Notes: generated by a model from the letters alone, not told the origin. A DNA stretch of 64,000 bases from Streptococcus thermophilus (GCF_010120595.1 NZ_CP038020.1:1984001-2048000); one strand, 5' to 3'. Counted from the first letter of the stretch, positions 36,822 to 45,488 are shown. Numbers and translations are program-made.

Positions 36822-37379
36822 ATGTCAAATGTAGAAAAAAAAGTAGAAGAAGTAAAAGGCGAATTGACCTACGAAGATAAAGTCATTCAAAAAATTATTG
36901 GTCTTTCTTTAGAAAATATTCCAGGTTTGCTGGCCATTAATGGTGGATTTCTCTCAAACCTAACTGAAAAACTTATCAATACTGAAAACGTTGCAAGCGG
37001 AGTCAATGTTGAAGTAGGTAAAAAGCAAGTTGCTGTTGATTTGAACGTAATTGTTGAATATCAAACGAATGTTCCTGAACTATACAAGAAAATCAAAGAG
37101 GTTGTTGTTTCAGAAATTTCTAAGATGACTAATTTGGAAGTGGTTGAAGTTAATGTAGATGTTGTTGATATCAAGACTAAAGAGCAACATGAAGCAGACT
37201 CAGTAAGCCTACAAGATCGAGTAACTGGAGCTGTTGAATCAACAAGTGAATTTGCTTCCGATAAGTTTGAAAACGCAAAACAGGGATTGGGTGATGGCCT
37301 CTCAGCTGCAAAGGAAAAAGTTAAAGGAGTTGCCGAAGATACCAAAGAAACTGCTAAAGCAGAACCAAGAGTTCACTAA
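36822..37379 (+). CDS. Asp23/Gls24-family envelope stress protein
   Basis: The 185-residue protein has the Asp23 domain from about residue 12 to 125 (LTYEDKVIQKIIGLSLENIPG, in parts; VDLNVIVEYQTNVPELYKKI) and a charged, helical tail rich in A, K and E. Asp23 proteins form polymers below the membrane, held by AmaP. Because amaP is broken here, the protein may be mislocalised. The ATG at 36822 has AAAGGTG at the right distance. Confidence 0.9.
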   Translation: MSNVEKKVEEVKGELTYEDKVIQKIIGLSLENIPGLLAINGGFLSNLTEKLINTENVASGVNVEVGKKQVAVDLNVIVEYQTNVPELYKKIKEVVVSEISKMTNLEVVEVNVDVVDIKTKEQHEADSVSLQDRVTGAVESTSEFASDKFENAKQGLGDGLSAAKEKVKGVAEDTKETAKAEPRVH

Positions 37380-37464
37380 ATTCTTTTATGCCTAAAAAAA
37401 TTTAAATGAATTGTTTAAAAACGTTCATTTTCAATAATCTGATTTTCCAATGGAGGGTAACACT

Positions 37465-37668
37465 ATGTCAGTAGAAGAAAAACTTAATCAAGCTAAAGGC
37501 GCTATTAAAGAAGGTGTCGGAAAAGTAACTGATGATAAAAAAACTGAAAAAGAAGGAGCTGCTGAAAAAGTAGTTTCAAAAGTTAAAGAAGTTTCCGAAG
37601 ATGCCAAAGATGCTGTTAAAGGAGCAATTGAAGATGTTAAAAATATGGTTAAAAAGGACGATAAATAA
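37465..37668 (+). CDS. CsbD-family stress protein
   Basis: The 67-residue, highly charged protein ([20 protein letters not shown] near the start) matches the CsbD family of general stress proteins, whose function is unknown. GGAGG lies before the ATG at 37465. It is the last gene of the Gls24 cluster. Confidence 0.88.
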   Translation: MSVEEKLNQAKGAIKEGVGKVTDDKKTEKEGAAEKVVSKVKEVSEDAKDAVKGAIEDVKNMVKKDDK

Positions 37669-38286
37669 TTCTAAAATCGGTTGATTTTTTACTTAAAATA
37701 TGGGATTACTCTACAAGAAATTTAAGGTTGTTGTACTCCTAACTACTCACTTTTAAAACAACACCAAAAACTATGACAAATCCTTAACATTACGATATTA
37801 ATCAGGTGAAAAATCAGCTTTCTTTAGATTACTTTGAGATCCTTTCTAACCTCATATGTATATTCCTTCTGATAGTAATAGCGCTCTAGCTTCTGTAGTT
37901 TTGTTTAAACTATAGAAGCTAGAGTGCTTTTTATATTATTTTTAAAAAAACAAAAGTACAGATTTTACTATACCTCAGAATGAGGTTAAGTAAGCATTCA
38001 ATACGAATCAATACATAGGACTTCTAATTTCTGCATCTGAACCATTTTTAAAATAAAATAAAAACTTTGAACTTTTCATACTTATACCCTTTTTACAAGC
38101 TACTATTAATATTTCAATTTAATTATCGTCTATGTTACCATAATTTTATTATCAAACACTTAAGAAACAGTTGACGATTACAGATAATGGTCTATAAATA
38201 TTTGCTGATCATATACATTCACATGAATAACAATTTTTTAGATATTGTCATACGATTTTCTAATAGGTGTGATAAAAAATATATAT
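37669..38286. other. Gene-free spacer with one terminator
   Basis: No ORF with a start signal is seen. The only feature is the strong hairpin at 37882-37928. The part after it, up to the transporter promoter, is A+T-rich and plain. Confidence 0.5.
37882..37928 (+). terminator. Terminator downstream of the Gls24 cluster
   Basis: GCTCTAGCTTCTGTAGTTT pairs almost perfectly with AAACTATAGAAGCTAGAGTGC (shortened here), followed by TTTTTATATT. It lies over 200 bp after csbD. Confidence 0.85.
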
Positions 38287-38315
38287 TAGACATTTCATTC
38301 TAGCCTATATATAAT
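38287..38315 (+). promoter_or_regulatory. Promoter of the transporter/ATP-grasp pair
   Basis: TAGACA at 38287-38292 and TATAAT at 38310-38315 are 17 bp apart, 24 bases before the ATG. Confidence 0.75.
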
Positions 38316-38339
38316 TATTGGTAATAGAAAGGAGTAATA

Positions 38340-39557
38340 ATGAATAATTATTATAATAAATACAAATCTTCCATTGGGTTACAGATGATAAGTGCAGTTA
38401 TTATTGGTACAATCTTTGGTTCTCTACTTCCTCAATTTTCTAGTATATATCAATTTCTGGGGAAAGCTTTTATATCATTGGTCAGTATGGTAATCTTACC
38501 ATTGGTATTTCCAGTCATTGTCCTCTCTGTTGCTGAAATACTTAATAAAGAATCATTAGGAAAACTAATTTTGAAAAGTATCCTATATTTTTTTATCATT
38601 ACTACAATTATTACTGGAATATTCGTAACTGGTTCTTATCTATTAAAATTTGGTCAAGGAATTGATATTGGTCAACAAAAGACATCATTAAATGACCTTA
38701 CTAACAACACTAACTTAAACGACTTCTTACTTGGAATCATACCTGCAAATATATTCAAGTCATTATCACAAGGTTCTCTCCTTCCAGTTGTAGTTTTTGC
38801 AATTTTCCTTGGCTTTGGAATCGGTAGTTTAGAAAATAGGAAAAATTCAATTTTTATCAACGCTTTACATGTATGGGTTGATGCTATATACAAGATAGTT
38901 GAGCTAATTATTAAGTGGGTGGCCCCTTTCGGAGTCTTCGGATTCATTGCAAGCGATGTCGCTACTACAGGGTTTGAAAAATTAATTAGTTTAGGCGAAT
39001 TTGTAATTGGTACTTATGTTGCTTATAGCATTTTAGCTTTGTTTTTTTACCCATTACTTGCATATATTTTTGAATTAAACTATTTTCAATTAATAAAAAG
39101 TATATGGAATCTTTTACTACTTGCATTTATCTCAGGGAGTTCGAGTGTAGTCCTTCCTGAACTTCTTAAAAGATTAAAAAATAACGGATCTGACGAGAAT
39201 ATTACTGACTTAGTTGTTCCCCTAGGCTATACTTTTAATTTGCAGGGAGCTGCTGTATACTTTTCAATTGCCACAATTTATATTGTTAATGTATACAATA
39301 TAAATCTGTCGACTTCTCAGATAATCTATACCATTTTTATACTCTCGCTTATCGGAAAAACTGCAGCAACTGTTCCTTCTGGCGCAATTGTAGTTCTACT
39401 TGCTTCAGCAACAATGTTAGGACTTCCTAAAGAAGGTGTTGCATTAATCTTTGCAGTTGACTTTTTTGTCAATGCTGGCAGAACAGCTTTGAATGTCCTT
39501 GGACAAGGAATGACAGTTTTAATTATTGAGAAATTGAATAAAAAATATTTATTTTAA
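38340..39557 (+). CDS. DAACS-family dicarboxylate/amino acid symporter with altered ion sites
   Basis: The 405-residue membrane protein has the family fold: about eight helices, the serine-rich hairpin SGSSSVVLPEL and the two binding helices. Compared by eye with GltPh, NMDG is replaced by NLQG (in PLGYTFNLQGAAVY) and the helix-8 motif DxxxDxxRTxxNVxGD reads DFFVNAGRTALNVLGQG. So the Arg and Asn are kept, but Asp312 and Asp405 (sodium ligands) become Gln, and Asp394 (binds the substrate amino group) becomes Asn. Substrate and coupling ion may therefore differ from glutamate/Na+. AAAGGAG precedes the ATG; a ligase gene follows 19 bp later. Confidence 0.85.
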   Translation: MNNYYNKYKSSIGLQMISAVIIGTIFGSLLPQFSSIYQFLGKAFISLVSMVILPLVFPVIVLSVAEILNKESLGKLILKSILYFFIITTIITGIFVTGSYLLKFGQGIDIGQQKTSLNDLTNNTNLNDFLLGIIPANIFKSLSQGSLLPVVVFAIFLGFGIGSLENRKNSIFINALHVWVDAIYKIVELIIKWVAPFGVFGFIASDVATTGFEKLISLGEFVIGTYVAYSILALFFYPLLAYIFELNYFQLIKSIWNLLLLAFISGSSSVVLPELLKRLKNNGSDENITDLVVPLGYTFNLQGAAVYFSIATIYIVNVYNINLSTSQIIYTIFILSLIGKTAATVPSGAIVVLLASATMLGLPKEGVALIFAVDFFVNAGRTALNVLGQGMTVLIIEKLNKKYLF

Positions 39558-39576
39558 AGTTTTAAAGGAGAACAAA

Positions 39577-40506
39577 ATGGAAACTTCAAAAGTTTATATA
39601 ATACATGAAAATTTAGAATGGACTCAACATTTAGTAAATTGGTTGGAACATTATGAAATTCCATATGAACTATGGGATCTATCTAGCGGATATTTAAATC
39701 TTCAAGAAGAACCTCCTAAAGGAATATTTTATAATAGGATGTCCGCATCTTCACATACAAGAAATCACCGCTATGCTCCAGAATACACTGAACAGGTTAT
39801 TTCTTGGTTAGAATTCCATAATAGAAAAGTTATAAATAGTATCGATGCAATCAATTTTGAAGTTAGTAAAGTTAAACAGTATCTAAAGCTAAATGAAGTT
39901 GGAATTACAACCCCAAAAACAATTGCTGTCCTTGGTTCAAAAAACATAATTGAAGCAGCAAGAAAATTAAATATTTATCCTTTAATTACTAAACATAATA
40001 GAGCTGGTAAAGGATTAGGTGTCAAACTATTTAATAATGAAGAAGAATTAAATAACTATGTTACAGGACCTCTTTTCGAACCTTCAATTGATGGCATTAC
40101 TTTATTACAAGAATATGTAAAACCTAAAGACGGTAGAATTAGAAGATCTGAATTTATTAATCAAAAATTTCTATATACAGTATCAATTGACTCATCTGAT
40201 GGTTTCCAACTTTGTCCTGCGGATGAATGTAATATTGGAAGTCGCTCCGAACAGTTAGAAACATCAAATAAATTCGAAATAACTGACCCACTTCCTCTCG
40301 AACGTCAGAATATGTTCGAAAAATTTTTGAATTCAGCAAAAATTGATGTGGCAGCAATTGAGTGGATAGAATCTGAAAACGGAAAAATCTATGTATACGA
40401 TGTGAATACTAATACAAATTATAATCCCGAAGCTGAAAAACGTGCTAATCTTTTTGCCCATGAACATCTTGCACTCTATTTACAAGATTTACTAAAAACA
40501 TTATAG
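39577..40506 (+). CDS. ATP-grasp enzyme of the RimK-like class, substrate unknown
   Basis: The 309-residue protein has an N-terminal pre-ATP-grasp domain (METSKVYIIHENLEWTQHL), the nucleotide-binding ITKHNRAGKGLGVKLF loop near residues 145-160 and the metal-binding end VAAIEWIE...VYDVNTNTNYNPEAE. It has no signal or membrane segment. Such enzymes join a carboxylate to an amine using ATP. Tight linkage to the transporter suggests the imported compound is a substrate or the product is exported. No homolog with a known reaction is recognised. AAAGGAG precedes the ATG. Confidence 0.8.
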   Translation: METSKVYIIHENLEWTQHLVNWLEHYEIPYELWDLSSGYLNLQEEPPKGIFYNRMSASSHTRNHRYAPEYTEQVISWLEFHNRKVINSIDAINFEVSKVKQYLKLNEVGITTPKTIAVLGSKNIIEAARKLNIYPLITKHNRAGKGLGVKLFNNEEELNNYVTGPLFEPSIDGITLLQEYVKPKDGRIRRSEFINQKFLYTVSIDSSDGFQLCPADECNIGSRSEQLETSNKFEITDPLPLERQNMFEKFLNSAKIDVAAIEWIESENGKIYVYDVNTNTNYNPEAEKRANLFAHEHLALYLQDLLKTL

Positions 40507-40608
40507 TACTTTTTATAACTTATGGCTGAATCTCTTTAATTATTTAATTTAATAAAATGAGATACTGTCAATAATTATGTGTAAACACTCAAGTAGAGTT
40601 GAAGAATG

Positions 40609-41833
40609 TTAATCAAATAAGCTTTCAAGTGTGTCAGCACATTGGCCAAACCCTTTATGGATGCGTTGATTTTGCTTGAAATTATAATCTTCAAACAGGG
40701 TAACTAAATAACGTTCCAGAGCCTCCTCGTTAGGAAAAAGAACCTTCTTTTTCGTTTGACGTTTGATTTCTTTGTTAAGAGACTCAATGAGGTTTGTCGA
40801 ATAAATGCTATGCCAAATCTGGTAGGGAAACTGATAAAAAGTTAAAAGATTATCCGTATTCTCCAGACTTTCCATGACTTTCCTATACTTTGGTTTCCAT
40901 TCGGCGATAAAGTTCTCTAAAATTTGCACTACCATTTCTAAATTTTCAGCACGATAAATCGTTTTAAATTGCTCCAGAATAACCGCTCTATCTGCTCGTT
41001 TCACTTTACTAGCTAGATTTCGACTAATATGAATTAAGCAACGTTGTTGTTTAGCTAATGGGTAAGCCTGATTGATAATCTCTTCAAGCCCCTTGAAGCC
41101 ATCGGTCACTACAAGAGAAACCTGTTGGATTCCTTGGTTTTGAAGCTTGTCTAACAGGGTGGACCAAGAAGCATTGTTTTCATTTGGAGCGATTTCATAT
41201 CCAAGAACAGCCTTCTGTCCTTCTGGTGTAATGCCAAGTGCGATATGAATACATTCTTTACTAACGGTTCCACGTCTTAAGGGAAGATAGGTTCCGTCAA
41301 GAAATAAAACAGAGTAATTGGCTTCTAAGCTTCGCTCATGAAAAGTAGCGACATTCTCCTGAGTTGCTTTTGAGATATTAGAAATTGTGGCAGGACTATA
41401 GTGATGACCATACATTCGCTCGATGATATCACTAATTTCTCGAGTCGTTACACCGGTTTGATAGAGTTTGATAACCATCTCTTCCAAGTGGTCATCTCGA
41501 CGTCCATAAGCGGGAAGCAAAGCTGGACTAAAGTTCCCATTACGATCTCTAGGAATACTCAACTGAACAGTCCCATATTTGGTTTCGAATTTCCGTGCAT
41601 AGCTTCCGTTACGACTATTCCCAGAATTATAGCCTAATTTTCCGTGCATAGCTTCCGTTACGACTATTCCCAGAATTATAGCCTAATTTATCGTAAGGTT
41701 CATACCCTAAAAAGGCTGATAACTCTGCTTGAAGCAGATCATTCATTGCTGTTTCAAGAGAAGTACGGAAAAATTCATCAATATCTTGCTTTTGGGCTAG
41801 GAAGTTAAGTAGTTCTGTGGTAAACTGAGTCAT
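40609..41833 (-). pseudogene. IS1191 transposase, frameshifted by a tandem duplication
   Basis: The protein equals the intact copy except for a few substitutions, but a 49-bp duplication near its N-terminal third shifts the frame. The two halves are each open (41639-41833 and 40609-41649), so no full-length DDE transposase can be made without frameshifting. Confidence 0.92.
41590..41687. repeat. 49-bp tandem duplication inside the IS1191 transposase
   Basis: Unit 1 (41590-41638) and unit 2 (41639-41687) are identical and start TTTCCGTGCATAGC. The intact copy has one unit. 49 is not a multiple of three, so the gene is frameshifted. Confidence 0.95.
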
Positions 41834-41923
41834 AGGAATAAATCTCTTTCTAGTAATGTTTTGCAACTCTACTATAACGGATTTATTCCTTTTTTGTGTT
41901 TACACAACTTATTTTACACTACC

Positions 41924-42210
41924 GATTTTGTTAGAAAAGATTTACTTTTAGTATTTATAATATCGTTTGTTCCATCATCATATATAATATTGTCGATTTT
42001 AGGAGTATAAATCCACCCCACATTCTTTACCAACATAACTAAATCCGTTTCTGTCCCCTCCTTATGAGGGATATGCTGAGCATAATAAACAGAGTTAAAT
42101 TTTAAATTACAATAAGTATAGAGACTCATACACAAGACTATAAGCAGTCCGACATCCCTAAAATATTTCTTTTTTGCATTGTCATCTTCTCTCTCCTTTT
42201 CTATCTCCAA
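41924..42210 (-). pseudogene. Truncated copy of the unknown membrane protein
   Basis: The first 95 or so residues of the 31743-32138 gene are repeated, then the frame runs into IS1191 after SKSFLTKS. The last third, including the segment after SLGSFLYD, is lost. Confidence 0.9.
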
Positions 42211-42392
42211 TTACATGTTGACTAGGTTAACAATTAAGCATTGTACACTATTCATAACAAGTCTTAAAACTTCAAGGATTTGTGGATTCTGTAATTGCTT
42301 CTACAGCTTTTTTAACAAAGCCTCGTGATACCATCGTTGTAAACAAACTTAACTCTCTTATAATTACGGATTCTCTTTGACCCTCTCTCACT

Positions 42393-42420
42393 TTGTCATT
42401 CAAACTAAACATGGTATAAT
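42393..42420 (+). promoter_or_regulatory. Promoter of intact ybaB
   Basis: TTGTCA-16-TATAAT with an extended TG, identical to the copy at 32320-32347. The leader to the ATG is about 95 nt. Confidence 0.8.
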
Positions 42421-42520
42421 AGTTGAGGTATCGACTGTCTCTTCTATTAGGAAAAATAAGGCATCAAAAAGTAACAAGAAGGGGCTAAACCCTTTATATG
42501 AAAGGAATCTAGAAATTATT

Positions 42521-42820
42521 ATGATGAACATGCAAAACATGATGAAGCAAGCACAAAAGCTTCAGAAACAAATGGAAAAAAGTCAAGCTGAATTGGCTGC
42601 TACAACTTTCACTGGAAAATCAGCCCAAGACTTGGTCGTTGCTGAATTAACTGGTGACAAAAAAGTGGTTAACATCACTTTTGCTGATGCTGTTGTGGAT
42701 CCTGATGATGTGGAAACACTTCAAGATATGACTGTTCAAGCCCTTAACGATGCTCTTGGACAAATCGACGAAGCTACTAAAAAATCAATGGGTGCCTTTG
42801 CAGGCAAATTGCCATTCTAA
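42521..42820 (+). CDS. ybaB: YbaB/EbfC nucleoid-associated protein
   Basis: The 99-residue protein ([20 protein letters not shown]) is the usual DNA-binding homodimer of the YbaB/EbfC family. The reading frame is open for 48 codons upstream, but the ATG at 42521 begins the normal family sequence and the promoter lies within the extension. GAAAGGA is 14 bases before it, rather far. The gene is the intact partner of the truncated copy at 32448. Confidence 0.92.
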
Positions 42821-42827
42821 ACAATAA

Positions 42828-42849
42828 AAAGGAATCTCACGATTCCTTT
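42828..42849 (+). terminator. Terminator of ybaB
   Basis: AAAGGAATC and GATTCCTTT form a perfect 9-bp stem eight bases after the stop; the T tail is short. Confidence 0.75.
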
Positions 42850-42900
42850 ATCTATATACTCATTTAGCAACTCAGCCATAATATACAACAAGAGAGATAC

Positions 42901-43341
42901 TGCACCCCAATAATGGGACAAGAGAAAAACTCTCATGCGACCAGTTTTCTTATACTCTTCAATTAGCTTGATAAAACTTACTTTGTCGATTCTCTTACCA
43001 AGCTCTGATACTTTTTTAGTAAATCTACCTGCAAACGTAACTGTTCAACTTCAGATAACTGCTTCATCCCTTTACCATAAGTATATTGGTTCCCCACGGG
43101 TTGGTGGAAACGGTATAATTCATCATTCTGATACCATCGCCACCAGGTCTTCACCTGACTAGCATTTTTGACACCGAGGGCATCCATGATAACTTTATTT
43201 GACTTATCTACTTTCTTCATTTCGATACAGGCTAGCTTAGTTTCTACTGAATATGCTTTTTTGACCATAACAAAACACTCCTGTTTCTAGTTTACCAGAA
43301 TTCAACAAGAGTGTTTTCTTGTGTCTCATTTTATGGGTGCA
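42901..43341 (-). mobile_element. IS3-family element with internal deletion, 441 bp
   Basis: Both terminal repeats are kept: TGCACCCCAATAATGGGACA at the left, and the complement of TGCACCCATAAAATGAGACA at the right, sharing about 16 of 20 bases. Inside only orfA and a short 3' remnant remain; orfB is lost. No 3-bp target duplication is evident. Confidence 0.78.
42978..43268 (-). pseudogene. IS3-family OrfA, remnant
   Basis: The 96-residue product has the helix-turn-helix of IS3/IS150 OrfA proteins (MVKKAYSVETKLACIEM, then IMDALGVKNASQVKTWWRWY) and a short coiled part. Without orfB it cannot make a transposase, though it could still bind the ends. Confidence 0.8.
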
Positions 43342-43373
43342 GTGCCAGTCCAAGCGTTTTTATGTTCGAAAAC

Positions 43374-44102
43374 TCATTTTGTTTGACTTTTGGCCAACTC
43401 CAGACAGTAGGCCTTCATATGACAATGAGGGCAAGTCAGTTTACGAGTCCTTGGTGTATGACTTGCAAGAGCAAACTCTTTAAAACTAGGACCAAAGATC
43501 TTATGACAGTTAGGACAGAGGTATTCAAACTGCTTTCTATAGTGAAACACCACTAAATTTATGGCTATTAAAAATGCAGGGCAGACAATAAACAAACCTC
43601 TAGGATACTTAAAATAATAAATAACTATCAGTAGACCTATCAGATAAAGAAGGGAGGTTAGAACGACACTCCCATACATTCTCAACTGCAAATGACGCCA
43701 TGATTTTTGATTTTCCATAAGACGTGAAATGTCTGACAAATCGTCCAGTGAAAGTTGACGCCACTTAGCAGTTGCTTTTTGCAAGTGACGGGCACGTTTT
43801 AGTTTGACCTCTATTTCCTTCGAAGACTTTTCCAAACTCTCGATTTGGTCTGTCAACAAAAGCTCTAAAACCTGTTCCCTATTCTCCTCTTGCAAGAGTT
43901 TCTTGATTTGTTTGATTGAGAAGTCCAAATCTCTTAAGAAACAAATAACTTGCAGGCGTTCCAAGTCTGATTCGTGATAGATTCTCCGACCACCTTCTGT
44001 GACTTCAGATGGCGTCAAAATACCTCGTTGATCATAGTACTGAACAGTCCTGACAGACACTTCTGCTGCTTTAGCCAACTCTCCTGTTGAAAACGTCGAC
44101 AT
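43374..44102 (-). CDS. MerR-type regulator with two membrane helices and a zinc ribbon
   Basis: The 242-residue protein starts with a MerR winged helix (FSTGELAKAAEVSVRTVQYYDQRG, in parts; GGRRIYHESDLERLQVI) and a coiled-coil linker, as in normal MerR proteins. It then has two membrane helices at about residues 144-163 and 168-187, and a C-terminal CPNC...CPHC zinc ribbon. A DNA-binding domain tied to the membrane is unusual and suggests sensing at the membrane. The ATG at 44102 has AAAGGTGG upstream; a GTG four codons earlier is an alternative. The gene stands alone. Confidence 0.78.
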   Translation of the reverse strand: MSTFSTGELAKAAEVSVRTVQYYDQRGILTPSEVTEGGRRIYHESDLERLQVICFLRDLDFSIKQIKKLLQEENREQVLELLLTDQIESLEKSSKEIEVKLKRARHLQKATAKWRQLSLDDLSDISRLMENQKSWRHLQLRMYGSVVLTSLLYLIGLLIVIYYFKYPRGLFIVCPAFLIAINLVVFHYRKQFEYLCPNCHKIFGPSFKEFALASHTPRTRKLTCPHCHMKAYCLELAKSQTK

Positions 44103-44276
44103 CTCAGTCACCACCTTTTAAGATTTTCTATCAAAAGAGGACATCTGCCACCCTTGATACCTAGATTCTACCTTATAACGCAAGGTAATATGCAAGCCCT
44201 AACCCTAGAGGATTTTCTTTTCTTACAGAAAAAGTTAGCTATCACTCTTTACACCCTTTACAGCTTCTGTAAAGTC

Positions 44277-44867
44277 CTAGTCGAAAAGGCCACCCAAACC
44301 TAAGGCAGCAAAAGGATTGTTACTGACTTCTTCCTGTTGCTCCAAAAGTTTGGTATTCTCATCTAATTCGAGAAACTCCTCGTAAATCTGTGCAGTCATA
44401 CGAGCATCCTCCAAACTGTTATGACCATGTCCCTTAATTCCAAAGAAATCTGCCACACTAGTCAACTTAAGGTTAAGAATACCATTCAAATCAGAAGCAC
44501 GACGGTCAAAAGCCTCGTCAAAAACATCTAAAGCATATTGCTCTTCCAAGTTTAAACCATTTTCAGCTAGAATAGGCAAATCTGATTTAAGTGCATTATA
44601 ACCGATAAGTGGTGTATTACCAATAAATGCCTTAAACTCTGCCAAAACCGACTCTAACTTTGGAGCCTTGGCAATCTTATCTGCTGTAATCCCTGTTAAA
44701 CCATTGATAAAGGACTGCAAAGGAACATTCGAATAGACAAAAGAATCAAACTGGTCCACTTCCTTGTGCTGTCCCATTTTAACCGCCGACACTTGGATGA
44801 TATGGCTAACGCCATCCACCGTATTAAACTCCAAATCAAAGGCAATATATGTTTCTAAATTTTCCAT
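44277..44867 (-). CDS. DnaQ-like 3'-5' exonuclease
   Basis: The 196-residue protein has the three exonuclease motifs of the DEDDh class: FDLEFNT (Exo I, residues 10-16), GYNALKSDLPIL (Exo II) and GHNSLEDARMTA (Exo III, with the His). It lacks a polymerase part. Such proteins degrade nucleic acid ends in repair or RNA turnover. It lies downstream of rocS. Confidence 0.88.
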   Translation of the reverse strand: MENLETYIAFDLEFNTVDGVSHIIQVSAVKMGQHKEVDQFDSFVYSNVPLQSFINGLTGITADKIAKAPKLESVLAEFKAFIGNTPLIGYNALKSDLPILAENGLNLEEQYALDVFDEAFDRRASDLNGILNLKLTSVADFFGIKGHGHNSLEDARMTAQIYEEFLELDENTKLLEQQEEVSNNPFAALGLGGLFD

Positions 44868-44888
44868 CTTAATCTCCTACAATAGTTA

Positions 44889-44912
44889 AAGCTGAGACCG
44901 AGTCTCAGCTTC
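44889..44912. terminator. Hairpin between rocS and the exonuclease gene
   Basis: AGCTGAGAC and GTCTCAGCT form a perfect stem with a CGA loop. The plus-strand side has a long T run; the minus-strand side, in the gene direction, has only TTTAACT, so readthrough into the exonuclease is likely. Confidence 0.6.
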
Positions 44913-44916
44913 TTTT

Positions 44917-45453
44917 TTATTTTCCAAATAGACGTCCAAAGAAACCTTTTTTAGCAGTTTCTTCTTGTTTAATCTGGATTTTTTCCACTTGAGCCTTGGC
45001 TTCGTCAATCTCTACCTTAGCTTCATCAAGCTCCAATTTAAGCTCTTCTTTGTCCTTCATAGCAGTCAAGGTCAATTGCTGCTGCTGATCAATTTGCTTG
45101 TCTTTTTCAGCAATTTGCACGTCTTTGACACGCAATTGATTGTCCATGTTTGACAACTGCTCATCCTTGGCCTTCAACTGAGCATAGAGACGAGCAATCT
45201 CAGAGTTTTTCTCGTCTACAAGAATCTCTAACAACTCACGTTGTTTTGTTTCTTCATCAATTGGCTCATCTTCAAATATGGTTTTCTTGTAGATTTCCTC
45301 CAACTTAATCAAGCCACTACGCTTAACGACAGTAACTCCTTTAGCATTTTTTTCAGTATCTTCTTCTGGAAGTTGTTTGACACGATTATTGACTGCTTGA
45401 CGACTAACGCCAAGGATTTCAGCAATCTCGCTGACGGTCATTTCAATACTCAT
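44917..45453 (-). CDS. rocS: RocS-like chromosome segregation regulator
   Basis: The 178-residue protein has an N-terminal helix-turn-helix (VSEIAEILGVSRQAVNNRVKQL), a long coiled coil and a short amphipathic C-terminus KKGFFGRLFGK. This is the layout of pneumococcal RocS, which binds DNA and, through its terminal helix, the membrane, and links chromosome segregation with division. Assignment rests on architecture and on the C-terminal motif. It has its own promoter. Confidence 0.78.
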   Translation of the reverse strand: MSIEMTVSEIAEILGVSRQAVNNRVKQLPEEDTEKNAKGVTVVKRSGLIKLEEIYKKTIFEDEPIDEETKQRELLEILVDEKNSEIARLYAQLKAKDEQLSNMDNQLRVKDVQIAEKDKQIDQQQQLTLTAMKDKEELKLELDEAKVEIDEAKAQVEKIQIKQEETAKKGFFGRLFGK

Positions 45454-45488
45454 AATAGCCTCATTTCCTCTTGAAATTTCTTACTATG

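Larger units (their letters stand above)
32466..41923. mobile_element. Accessory island between 614-bp direct repeats
   Basis: About 9.5 kb of unrelated, more A+T-rich DNA separates the two repeat copies. It carries IS3 fragments, a TMEM175-like gene, a degraded gene, a Gls24 stress cluster, a transporter/ATP-grasp pair and a damaged IS1191 at its right end. No integrase, relaxase or replication gene is recognisable. The left-copy/island/right-copy arrangement equals a single-crossover insertion of a circle, or a large tandem duplication with later loss. Confidence 0.8.
40561..41923 (-). mobile_element. IS1191-like element (IS256 family), copy 1, inactivated
   Basis: The ends match the intact copy at 55027-56339 (start GATACTGTCA, end ...ACACTACC). 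The length is 1363 bp: 1313 plus a 49-bp tandem duplication plus one extra T. The flanks do not match as a target duplication (ATAAAATGA on the left, GATTTTGTT on the right), so one junction has been rearranged since insertion. The right flank is the start of repeat copy B. Confidence 0.93.
41924..42538. repeat. 614-bp direct repeat, copy B (right end of island)
   Basis: This is nearly identical to 31852-32465, with one extra T in a T run. It starts exactly at the IS1191 end and continues into the intact ybaB gene, so it is the chromosomal right junction. Confidence 0.95.

Noticed and set aside
32466..41923. Integrative conjugative element or prophage
   Set aside because: No integrase, relaxase, coupling protein, replication or phage structural gene is present, and the ends are homologous repeats rather than att sites.
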